A stretch of DNA of 5,816 nucleotides, taken from NCBI GenBank assembly GCA_902385515.1, contig CABMGC010000078.1, positions 1-5,816 of the forward strand, written 5' to 3'. The notes below the pieces were generated by a model. That model searched no databases and was not told the DNA's origin. It was given only the letters and a program-made list of their open reading frames with translations. The position numbers and the translations under genes are program-made. Each line of letters opens with the position of its first letter. The first letter of the stretch is position 1. Positions 1 to 4,295 of this stretch are shown here, in pieces. Source of the stretch: an uncultured archaeon. Lineage in GTDB: Archaea; Micrarchaeota; Micrarchaeia; Micrarchaeales; CABMGC01.

Positions 1-5
1 CAAGA

Positions 6-13
6 TTTAAATA
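6..13 (+). promoter_or_regulatory. TATA box of the Fic gene, leaderless promoter
   Basis: The A/T-only stretch TTTAAATA is centred about 25 bases before the ATG at 35. That is the usual archaeal distance from TATA box to transcription start, so transcription would begin at or next to the start codon. No Shine-Dalgarno-like purine stretch precedes the ATG, which agrees with a leaderless mRNA. Any B-recognition element would lie in the few bases before it, at the window edge. Confidence 0.6.
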
Positions 14-34
14 TATGTATATTGTAGACATATA
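12..34. promoter_or_regulatory. Inverted repeat between TATA box and start of the Fic gene, candidate operator
   Basis: TATATGT (12-18) and ACATATA (28-34) are perfect reverse complements separated by nine bases. The pair fills the space between the TATA box and the start codon, where a dimeric repressor would block initiation. Because it is A/T-rich, chance is a real alternative. The sequence differs from the inverted repeats at the ATPase promoter near 2330. Confidence 0.35.
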
Positions 35-943
35 ATGTCATTTATAGAAAAGCAGAGGCATGGCAAGCATTTTTACTACTACCTAGTTAAGAATGTCAGA
101 GTCACCCCAACTAAGGCTAAAAAACTCAGAATTTTTCTTGGCAGAAGAGTTCCTAGACGAGATGAATTGCAGAAATACTTTGTAGAACTGGAAAAAAGGA
201 CAATGGGGCAATACCAAACTAAGTGGCTGCCTAAAGAACTCGTAGAAAAAGTTGATGATCTTAGTGCTTCAATAACTGTATTCTACAAAACGCCTTCTGA
301 TGCGCTGCCCAAAGATTTCCTCGTGAGATACACCTATAATACCAACGCAATAGAAGGCAACCACCTGACACTCAGACAGACCGCGCTTGTGCTTAGCGAC
401 AGAATAGCTCCAGAAGGCGCACGGGCGGATGATGTTATCGAGGCACTCAACGCAGTAGACGCATGGAACTTCATTAAGGCCTATAAAAACAGGCTGAACA
501 AGAGATTCGTCTGCAAAGTGCAGTATGAGATAACCAAAAACACTTCTTGCAGAATACAGGGGAGCTATCGGGATAGTAAGGTAAGGATAGCGGGTTCCAG
601 ACACATCCCTCCAAAGCCCGTGAACGTTCCCAAGCTGCTTGAAGGTCTGTTCGCAGAGTTCTATCTGGAAAAGAAAACGCTGCACCCGATAGAGCTTGCA
701 GCATTGTTGCACAATCGATTCGTAAACATACATCCATTTACGGATGGTAATGGAAGAACATCCAGACTTCTAATGAACTGGATACTACTTAGAAACAAAT
801 TTCCTCCAGTAATAATAGAGATTTCAAACAAGGAGCAATACTACGACGCAATCGAAGCGGCAGATGAGGGAGATCAGAAACCATTCGCCATGTTCTTGTG
901 CAATCAACTACTAGCGCAATATACCGTTTCTGCACTGAGTTAA
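35..943 (+). CDS. Fic family protein (class II), probable AMP transferase
   Basis: Fic enzymes usually move AMP from ATP onto a hydroxyl side chain of a target protein. The 302-residue product has the complete active-site motif HPFTDGNGRTSR at residues 233-244, including the catalytic His, the phosphate-binding DGNGR and the second Arg. An inhibitory-helix motif of the (S/T)xxxE(G/N) type lies at T103 to G108 (TNAIEG), before the Fic core, which makes it class II: auto-inhibited by an N-terminal helix. A flap-like stretch lies around residues 174-195. The first 60 residues contain HFYYYLVKNVR and IFLGRR, a pattern I associate with archaeal Fic proteins. The ATG at 35 is supported by the TATA spacing. 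No separate antitoxin is adjacent, as expected for class II. The gene points toward the ATPase gene and ends two bases before a 41-bp direct repeat. Family assignment is secure; target and role are unknown. Confidence 0.93.
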   Translation: MSFIEKQRHGKHFYYYLVKNVRVTPTKAKKLRIFLGRRVPRRDELQKYFVELEKRTMGQYQTKWLPKELVEKVDDLSASITVFYKTPSDALPKDFLVRYTYNTNAIEGNHLTLRQTALVLSDRIAPEGARADDVIEALNAVDAWNFIKAYKNRLNKRFVCKVQYEITKNTSCRIQGSYRDSKVRIAGSRHIPPKPVNVPKLLEGLFAEFYLEKKTLHPIELAALLHNRFVNIHPFTDGNGRTSRLLMNWILLRNKFPPVIIEISNKEQYYDAIEAADEGDQKPFAMFLCNQLLAQYTVSALS

Positions 944-944
944 C

Positions 945-985
945 TGGAGGCACAGGTCAGGTCGCCTAAAGCGCGATGTATTTTC
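945..985. repeat. 41-bp direct repeat, left copy
   Basis: This copy matches 2415-2455 in the same orientation at 37 of 41 positions; the first 17 bases, from TGGAGGCACAGG onward, are identical. A further identical 10-mer GTAACAAAGG follows in both copies, at 997-1006 here and 2457-2466 in the right copy, but about ten bases farther away here. The repeat begins right after the Fic stop codon. The two copies bracket the AAA_14/DUF4143 ATPase gene and its promoter. An inner AGGC...GCCT pair could form a weak hairpin. Confidence 0.85.
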
Positions 986-1050
986 AATGCCAGATAGTAA
1001 CAAAGGGTAAACGGTGCTTCAGTTGGCAAGTTCAGCAATCCACTAAACAC

Positions 1051-2316
1051 CTAATTTCTGATATCCAACAACCAATCAATTATTGGAATGTATTTTATTT
1101 TTATTCCATCGGTTTCCTCAGTTTTTTCAATATTTCTAGTTATAATCATTGTACTAGAAGGCGCCAGTTCATTGCTGCATTGCAGCAATCCGGACCTTTC
1201 CCTAGCTTCCGTCTTCTCCTCATCCATATCATACACAACCTGTATCGCGACTGCGGTGCCAATACCCTCTTTTATTACAAAATCACATTCTAGGCCCGCT
1301 TGGTTCTTCCAATAGTACAGCTTTTGCTGTTCCCGCAATCGGCGCTTGAGTTCCAGGAACACTATGTTTTCATAGCCACTTCCAAAATTTACCTTGCCCG
1401 ATGTGCCATAATAAAATCCGGTGTCGCCAAGATACGCCTTGCGCGGATATTGCGACCTGTCCTTTATATTGTGCGAGAATATGGTCATAAAGAAGAACAG
1501 ATAGCTGGCCTCGGAATACTTTTCCAGCTCAAGGATTTTCTCCTTACCTATCTTATAACCAAGGGTCTTAAGGAAGTTCAGGCATTTCGAAGCCGAGAAA
1601 TAATTTGCCTGTATGACGTACTTGCCAAATACCTCTACCGTGCTCAGGTCCTGCTTTGATATCTCTGCGACATCGAGCCCTATTATGTCCTTGAAATAAG
1701 AGTCCAATATCCTTACTTTGTCTGTGAAGTCTTCCGTGAGCACGACCTCGGGAAAGCCACCGTACTTTAGGTATTCTTCCAGTGCCCGTTCGACCTTTCC
1801 TCTCCCTGCGGTCGTCTTTTCTTTCCCAACGCCCTTGAACCTTAAGAACTCCACAAAAGAAAGCGGGAATACCTCGTACGCCAAGATTCTGCCCCGCAGC
1901 GGCTTGCTCGGAAAGGTTATGGACCTTCTCGAGGAGCTCACTATGACGTGCAATTTGCCCTTGAGGAGTTCATGGGTTCTAGACAGCCATCCGTCCCAAT
2001 CTCTTGCGCTCGTGACCTCGTCAAGCAGCATGAAGCCATCATCGCCAAACCACTTGATTGCGTCGTCTAGCACAGCGGGGCGGTCCTTTATCCTGCTGTC
2101 CTCGACATTAACGTAGCAGGCTTTCTTTCCGGCATCCGCGAGTTTCTGCGCGAGCATCATCAGGATGCTGGACTTCCCGGAGCGCCGTACTCCCGTTATC
2201 GCTATTATCTTGGAACTGGAGTTTTTAATTATGCTATCGAGATCAATGTCCCTGGGCAGCAGCTCCTTCCTCTTCGCGTACGACGTCCATTCCTCGAAGA
2301 CTTCTTCGTCTGCCAT
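1051..2316 (-). CDS. Archaeal AAA_14/DUF4143 family ATPase
   Basis: The product is a 421-residue P-loop ATPase of the large AAA_14 plus DUF4143 group, which is expanded in archaea and often sits in variable gene neighbourhoods; its cellular role is unknown. Visible are the Walker A motif GVRRSGKSS (residues 42-50), Walker B FMLLDE (95-100), and a sensor-like strand HVIVSSSRRS followed by the family signature YEVFPLSFVEF and GGFPEVVL. The C-terminal half has the DUF4143 pattern: YLGDTGF, an Asn-Gly-free FLELKRR helix, YYWKN, then ECDFVIK and AIQVVYD, which resembles a PD-(D/E)XK fold with Gln where Glu is usual. I start at the ATG at 2316, because a TATA box centred near 2341 gives a leaderless start exactly there; a TTG at 2337 would lie beside the TATA box. 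The gene is alone on its strand between two direct repeats, convergent with Fic. Confidence 0.9.
   Translation of the reverse strand: MADEEVFEEWTSYAKRKELLPRDIDLDSIIKNSSSKIIAITGVRRSGKSSILMMLAQKLADAGKKACYVNVEDSRIKDRPAVLDDAIKWFGDDGFMLLDEVTSARDWDGWLSRTHELLKGKLHVIVSSSRRSITFPSKPLRGRILAYEVFPLSFVEFLRFKGVGKEKTTAGRGKVERALEEYLKYGGFPEVVLTEDFTDKVRILDSYFKDIIGLDVAEISKQDLSTVEVFGKYVIQANYFSASKCLNFLKTLGYKIGKEKILELEKYSEASYLFFFMTIFSHNIKDRSQYPRKAYLGDTGFYYGTSGKVNFGSGYENIVFLELKRRLREQQKLYYWKNQAGLECDFVIKEGIGTAVAIQVVYDMDEEKTEARERSGLLQCSNELAPSSTMIITRNIEKTEETDGIKIKYIPIIDWLLDIRN
1091..1105 (+). terminator. Possible T-rich terminator for the Fic transcript
   Basis: The + strand reads TATTTTATTTTTATT here, about 150 bases after the Fic stop codon. 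Archaeal RNA polymerase can terminate at T-runs without a hairpin. It is the first strong T-rich stretch downstream of Fic. It lies inside the 3' end of the convergent ATPase gene, so the T-richness may simply reflect Lys, Asn and Ile codons on the other strand. Confidence 0.25.
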
Positions 2317-2329
2317 AACTGTTTTACTA

Positions 2330-2367
2330 CAGAACAATTTATATGCATTTCTGTTCTGCTAGAGAAC
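2330..2367. promoter_or_regulatory. Overlapping AGAAC/GTTCT inverted repeats on the ATPase promoter, candidate operator
   Basis: CAGAACA (2330-2336) and TGTTCTG (2352-2358) are perfect reverse complements with a 15-base spacer that contains the TATA box. The right half then forms a second pair with another half-site: GTTCT (2353-2357) and AGAAC (2363-2367). Three or more half-sites centred on a TATA box suggest binding of a dimeric repressor that competes with TBP. The regulator is not identified; autoregulation is possible but not shown. Confidence 0.45.
2338..2344 (-). promoter_or_regulatory. TATA box of the ATPase gene, decides its start codon
   Basis: On the - strand the sequence reads ATATAAA, centred at 2341, which is 25 bases before the ATG at 2316. 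This is the same spacing as at the Fic gene, so the transcript is probably leaderless. The spacing argues for the ATG at 2316 and against the in-frame TTG at 2337. Confidence 0.6.
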
Positions 2368-2414
2368 GATTTTATGGCACTAAGAGGTGCAAAGAGATAC
2401 CAAAATGCAGCATA

Positions 2415-2455
2415 TGGAGGCACAGGTCAGGACGCCTTAAGTGCGTTGTATTTTC
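2415..2455. repeat. 41-bp direct repeat, right copy
   Basis: This is the second copy of the element at 945-985, 1470 bases away in the same orientation. It differs at four positions (2432, 2438, 2442 and 2446). In this copy the part around CCTTAAG is nearly palindromic, a property lost in the left copy. It lies between the ATPase promoter and the 3' end of the two-helix membrane protein gene, so the two copies enclose exactly one complete transcription unit. Confidence 0.85.
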
Positions 2456-2461
2456 GGTAAC

Positions 2462-2474
2462 AAAGGTCACCTTT
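2462..2474. repeat. Short palindrome at the 3' end of the two-helix membrane protein gene
   Basis: AAAGGT (2462-2467) and ACCTTT (2469-2474) form an inverted repeat around a single central base and overlap the stop codon of the - strand gene. A looser pair, GGTAAC/GTCACC, overlaps it. The + strand continues as TTTATATA (2472-2479), which resembles a TATA box, but no recognisable + strand gene follows. It could be a protein-binding site or part of the mRNA end; it has no T-run for a classical terminator. Confidence 0.3.
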
Positions 2475-2742
2475 ATATACTACCGAAATTTCCCAGCCCG
2501 TCAAATGCTTCGAGCACAATTTGTGCCAATTTGATTGCGCCGACGACTCCGCTAATTCCCAATATGGTGAGTATTGCAATCACTCCTAATCCTGATATGT
2601 TCGCTGCCTGCGAACCTCCTGGCATCGAAGATACTGCATTACCAAATGTCACGAGCATTATGATCAGCACAGCTGCCACTATTGCAATTACCACCGCCCC
2701 GAGTGCTTCGTTCCCCAGACTATCAATTGCTTCCCCAAGCAT
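2473..2742 (-). CDS. Small two-helix membrane protein, pilin-like (VirB2/CedA1-like) or virus-coat-like
   Basis: The 89-residue product consists almost entirely of two hydrophobic helices, at about residues 13-34 and 51-77, joined by a short polar Ser/Pro/Gly/Asn loop (residues 38-50, with SSMPGGSQ). The N-terminus is short and acidic (E4, D7, E12) and K71 is the only basic residue. This helical hairpin matches the build of conjugative pilins of the VirB2 class, including the archaeal Ced/Ted pilins. The same build occurs in major coat proteins of spindle-shaped archaeal viruses. There is no cleavable leader or class III pilin signal. The ATG at 2742 has a TATA box centred about 27 bases upstream, consistent with a leaderless mRNA. 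A VirB4-type ATPase gene on the same strand 1.8 kb upstream favours the pilin reading. No sequence-level family recognition was possible. Confidence 0.75.
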   Translation of the reverse strand: MLGEAIDSLGNEALGAVVIAIVAAVLIIMLVTFGNAVSSMPGGSQAANISGLGVIAILTILGISGVVGAIKLAQIVLEAFDGLGNFGSI

Positions 2743-2763
2743 ATTTCTTACTGAATGGCGTCA

Positions 2764-2773
2764 GATATTTATT
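2764..2773 (-). promoter_or_regulatory. TATA box of the two-helix membrane protein gene
   Basis: On the - strand the sequence reads AATAAATATC, centred 26 to 27 bases before the ATG at 2742, again the leaderless spacing. A CTACAC element (2780-2785 on the + strand) lies directly upstream, near where a B-recognition element or activator site would be. The gene therefore probably has its own promoter rather than depending on read-through from the kinase-like gene. Confidence 0.5.
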
Positions 2774-2779
2774 ACTTCC

Positions 2780-2875
2780 CTACACTTTCTGCGATTGTAA
2801 GGTGTAGCTTCCAGAACCTTTTCCGAAGGAGGAAGAACTACACTGTCTTTTTCTAGACATAATAGGTGTGTAGTT
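2780..2875. promoter_or_regulatory. Four alternating CTACAC/GTGTAG elements upstream of the membrane protein gene
   Basis: CTACAC occurs at 2780-2785 and 2838-2843, and its reverse complement GTGTAG at 2802-2807 and 2868-2873, so orientation alternates. Neighbouring elements can pair in more than one way. The last pair extends to eight bases, AACTACAC (2836-2843) with GTGTAGTT (2868-2875). The cluster lies just upstream of the TATA box of the pilin-like gene. It could be a set of operator half-sites or an RNA with competing hairpins. The related string ACTACA recurs upstream of the kinase-like gene and at the ATPase promoter. Confidence 0.45.
2802..2843 (+). other. Nested stem-loop, possible structured RNA or binding site
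   Basis: GTGTAG plus CTTCC (2802-2812) pairs with GGAAG and CTACAC (2831-2835 and 2838-2843), with a two-base AA bulge. Inside, CCTT (2817-2820) pairs with AAGG (2826-2829) around the loop TTCCG. That gives about 15 base pairs in 42 bases. The outer CTACAC arm is the same segment that can pair instead with GTGTAG at 2868 or, through the first GTGTAG, with CTACAC at 2780. No promoter assigns a transcribed strand; the structure is nearly the same on both strands. Confidence 0.4.
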
Positions 2876-2902
2876 TTGGTGTGGTTTTTGAACTCAAGCA
2901 AG

Positions 2903-2981
2903 GCGAGAGTAGCGAGCCGAATCGTACCGAGCGTCTGAGCGCGAGCCCGAGCGAGGCGCGAGGGCGAGCCTAGCTAGCTAG
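2903..2981. repeat. GCGAG-rich tract ending in CTAG repeats
   Basis: GCGAG occurs six times on the + strand between 2903 and 2968, irregularly spaced and interleaved with further CGAG cores. The tract ends in CTAGCTAGCTAG (2970-2981), three overlapping CTAG palindromes. The G+C content is far above that of the adjoining A/T-rich promoter region. No reading frame with a start codon and credible composition covers it on either strand. It may be a low-complexity expansion, part of a structured RNA, or the edge of inserted DNA. Confidence 0.4.
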
Positions 2982-2994
2982 ACCGTAGCTCTGG

Positions 2995-3171
2995 CTAGCC
3001 TTCTCCACCACCTCCACCACCGACCGCACCAGCACCGTAGCAACCGCCAACGGCCCTGGCACCACCACTCCCTCCGCCAGCATAAGCACCGCCAAAAGTA
3101 CCGCCACTAGCACCAGCTTGAGCGGCTAAGCGTCGCCTTAGCTGATGGGAAGCCTCAAGAGGAAACGTCGT
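2995..3171 (-). pseudogene. Glycine-rich reading frame without a start codon, probable gene relic
   Basis: On the - strand a frame open for 58 codons ends at TAG 2995-2997 and is bounded upstream by another TAG at 3172-3174. It contains no ATG, GTG or TTG. From about codon 18 it is strongly biased to Gly, Ala and Ser, with pieces such as GASGGTFGGAYAGGG and VGGGGGGEG, preceded by a basic LRRRLAAQ segment. A 28-codon frame starting at ATG 3224 (MPRPEGPRGADELQ...) overlaps it in another frame and ends at 3138, so one frameshift in 3138-3171 would give a protein with a normal start and a glycine-rich tail. The likely readings are a decayed glycine-rich gene end or an unusual low-complexity intergenic repeat. 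The opposite strand in this region reads Thr/Ser-rich without a start, which is the expected mirror of Gly-rich codons. Confidence 0.35.
3125..3142. repeat. Perfect 6-bp hairpin
   Basis: GCTAAG (3125-3130) and CTTAGC (3137-3142) are perfect reverse complements around the six-base loop CGTCGC. It lies inside the glycine-rich relic frame, where such symmetry is not required by coding, and is followed by a smaller CCTC/GAGG pair at 3153-3162. It may be part of a structured RNA spanning this island. Confidence 0.35.
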
Positions 3172-3193
3172 CTAGGCATCAATTGAAGCTCGT

Positions 3194-3230
3194 CCGCCCC
3201 TCTCGGCCCTTCGGGCCTCGGCATGGGCGG
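3194..3230. repeat. Nested G+C-rich hairpin
   Basis: CCGCCC (3194-3199) pairs with GGGCGG (3225-3230), and within it GGCCC (3205-3209) pairs with GGGCC (3213-3217) around the loop TTC. All eleven base pairs are G-C. No T-run follows on either side, so it is not a classical terminator. Reading from the kinase-like gene it lies about 75 to 110 bases beyond the stop codon, so it could stabilise that mRNA's 3' end. It could equally belong to a separate small RNA. Confidence 0.4.
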
Positions 3231-3302
3231 GCTCGCACGCATCGCAGCTCATTCGTTCAGAATTTGCTACTGCGTGAGTGATATGCATTGCTCTTCAAGC
3301 AT

Positions 3303-3800
3303 TCAGGCATCGCTAGTTATTTTTCTAATGAATCCTGCGTCTATTATTTTAAAATGCCCATCAAAATATCTTATGTTTCTATTGTCACTAGAGGTGCCAA
3401 TATCTCTAAGCCCGGCGTTGTTGGCTCTTTTTTTAAGGTCTTTACTTATTTTATAAGGAACTTCTCGTTTTTTACCAAATTTCTGTAAACTGCAATACTT
3501 GGTGTGCCAATAACATTTGGCATAGTACCTATTGGCTAATTTTTCGTCTTTGGCATGCCGATATACTTTCCAATCCTTTTCAATATCCTCTGGATGCCCG
3601 ACCTTTAAAGCCAAATCCCTTTCTGTTGCTTTTATGTGAAAAACTCGTTTAAACCTGCCACTGCCAAGATATTCGGTAGTAGCATAATATTTCCGCAGCT
3701 CCGATAAAAGAATTTTCTTGGACGGCAGTCTTTCATTTCCTTTTTCTTTGATGAACCGATCCAATTTTAACGCAACACCATAGATCTTCTTGTGTCTCAT
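3303..3800 (-). CDS. Minimal protein-kinase-like protein
   Basis: The 165-residue product carries the key kinase motifs in order but is much shorter than a normal kinase domain of about 250 residues. A glycine loop LGSGRFKRVF spans residues 45-54. The strand LALKVG places the ATP-anchoring Lys at K66. E71 or E74 could be the helix C Glu. A hinge-like stretch lies near 103-109. GLRDIG with D133, followed by N140/N142, resembles the catalytic loop. KIIDAG has the metal-binding Asp at D154 (DAG in place of DFG). The protein ends eleven residues later, so it lacks the activation segment and most of the C-lobe. This compact plan is known from small phage- and virus-type kinase-like proteins. The ATG at 3800 is the only good start. 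The sequence is clearly A/T-richer than the genes to its right. It may share a transcript with the membrane protein gene 75 bases upstream. Whether it phosphorylates anything is open. Confidence 0.72.
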   Translation of the reverse strand: MRHKKIYGVALKLDRFIKEKGNERLPSKKILLSELRKYYATTEYLGSGRFKRVFHIKATERDLALKVGHPEDIEKDWKVYRHAKDEKLANRYYAKCYWHTKYCSLQKFGKKREVPYKISKDLKKRANNAGLRDIGTSSDNRNIRYFDGHFKIIDAGFIRKITSDA

Positions 3801-3816
3801 GTCCTCAACAAATAAG

Positions 3817-3861
3817 ACTACAAAAAAGCTAATAAAACTACAGAGTACGGGTTTGACTACA
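3817..3861. repeat. Three ACTACA repeats about 20 bases apart upstream of the kinase-like gene
   Basis: ACTACA occurs at 3817-3822, 3837-3842 and 3856-3861 in the same orientation, so the starts are 20 and 19 bases apart, roughly two helical turns of DNA. The outer copies share a wider GACTACAAA core. Same-face spacing in front of a start codon suggests cooperative binding of a regulator to the kinase-like gene. The motif also occurs at 2326-2331 (ATPase promoter) and inside the CTACAC cluster at 2837 and 2868. Confidence 0.4.
3822..3827 (-). terminator. T-run after the membrane protein gene, possible terminator
   Basis: The - strand reads AGCTTTTTTG here, 49 to 54 bases past the stop codon of the membrane protein gene. 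Such T-runs are sufficient for archaeal termination. The same stretch lies 22 to 27 bases before the ATG of the kinase-like gene, where a TATA box would be expected. It may therefore be a poor core promoter instead, or both. Confidence 0.35.
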
Positions 3862-3875
3862 AATCAACTGTACGC

Positions 3876-4295
3876 TTATCTGATGACGCTTTGCAATGAG
3901 TCTCCAAATATCAGATAGATTACCGCCCCAATGGCAAAGATCATGGCGCACATGGAAACGAGCGGTATGCTCACTACATAAGGCAACACAAAAATAATTA
4001 AAAGCGGAATGCCTACGCAAGCCGCCCACGGTGCCCAGGCCTGGTAAGGATACTGTCCTTCAACGTATTCTGCGGCCAAATATACTACCGCTACCACCAC
4101 GAGTGCGGCTATGCCAAGAAGAACAGTGAAAATGATATTCGCCAACCACGAAATCATCGCACTCCAAATTGGCTTTAGCACCGTGGTCGAACAACTATCT
4201 GATTTCGAACAGCCAACGGTAAACAGAACCGCAGCAATCAAAACTAACAATAGACTCAATAAAGCCTTTAGCGCCTGACGTTTATTCGCTGGCAT
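3876..4295 (-). CDS. Polytopic membrane protein with lipoprotein-like leader, unknown family
   Basis: Counted from the ATG at 4295 the product has 139 residues. A basic start (K5, R6, K10) leads into a hydrophobic stretch at about 8-27 that ends in TVGC, with Cys29 in a lipobox-like setting, followed by a polar SKSDSCSTT segment. Three more hydrophobic segments follow at about 46-75, 87-109 and 110-131, with few charges between (E76, E79). I prefer the ATG at 4295 to the GTG at 4304 because the - strand GGGTGG (4306-4301) is a Shine-Dalgarno-like site five bases from the ATG, and the GTG is part of it. The start overlaps the end of the preceding small gene by 14 bases, indicating translational coupling. 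With a VirB4-type ATPase upstream, a membrane channel (VirB6/CedA-like) or VirB2-like role is possible, but no family is recognised and the protein is short for VirB6. Confidence 0.72.
   Translation of the reverse strand: MPANKRQALKALLSLLLVLIAAVLFTVGCSKSDSCSTTVLKPIWSAMISWLANIIFTVLLGIAALVVVAVVYLAAEYVEGQYPYQAWAPWAACVGIPLLIIFVLPYVVSIPLVSMCAMIFAIGAVIYLIFGDSLQSVIR

Noticed and set aside
2316..2337. TTG at 2337 as start of the AAA_14/DUF4143 ATPase
   Set aside because: It touches the TATA box, while the ATG at 2316 is 25 bases from it, as at the other leaderless genes here.
1088..2362. Several open frames of 65 to 132 codons on the + strand inside the ATPase gene, and similar ones opposite the Fic and motor ATPase genes
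   Set aside because: They mirror well-supported genes, show no recognisable motifs and have no promoter signals of their own.
2441..2800. 119-codon + strand frame opposite the pilin-like gene, after a TATA-like box
   Set aside because: It is the reverse of a clear two-helix membrane protein and its composition is explained by that; the TATA-like box is kept only as a possible antisense promoter.
2989..3129. Thr/Ser-rich open frame on the + strand over the glycine-rich region
   Set aside because: It has no start codon at its beginning (bounded by TAG at 2986-2988), and Thr/Ser/Ala richness is the automatic mirror of Gly-rich codons on the other strand.
2880..3290. Known stable RNA (RNase P RNA, SRP RNA, rRNA or tRNA) in the G+C-rich island
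   Set aside because: I looked for the conserved cores of these RNAs and a tRNA cloverleaf and found none; only generic hairpins can be supported.
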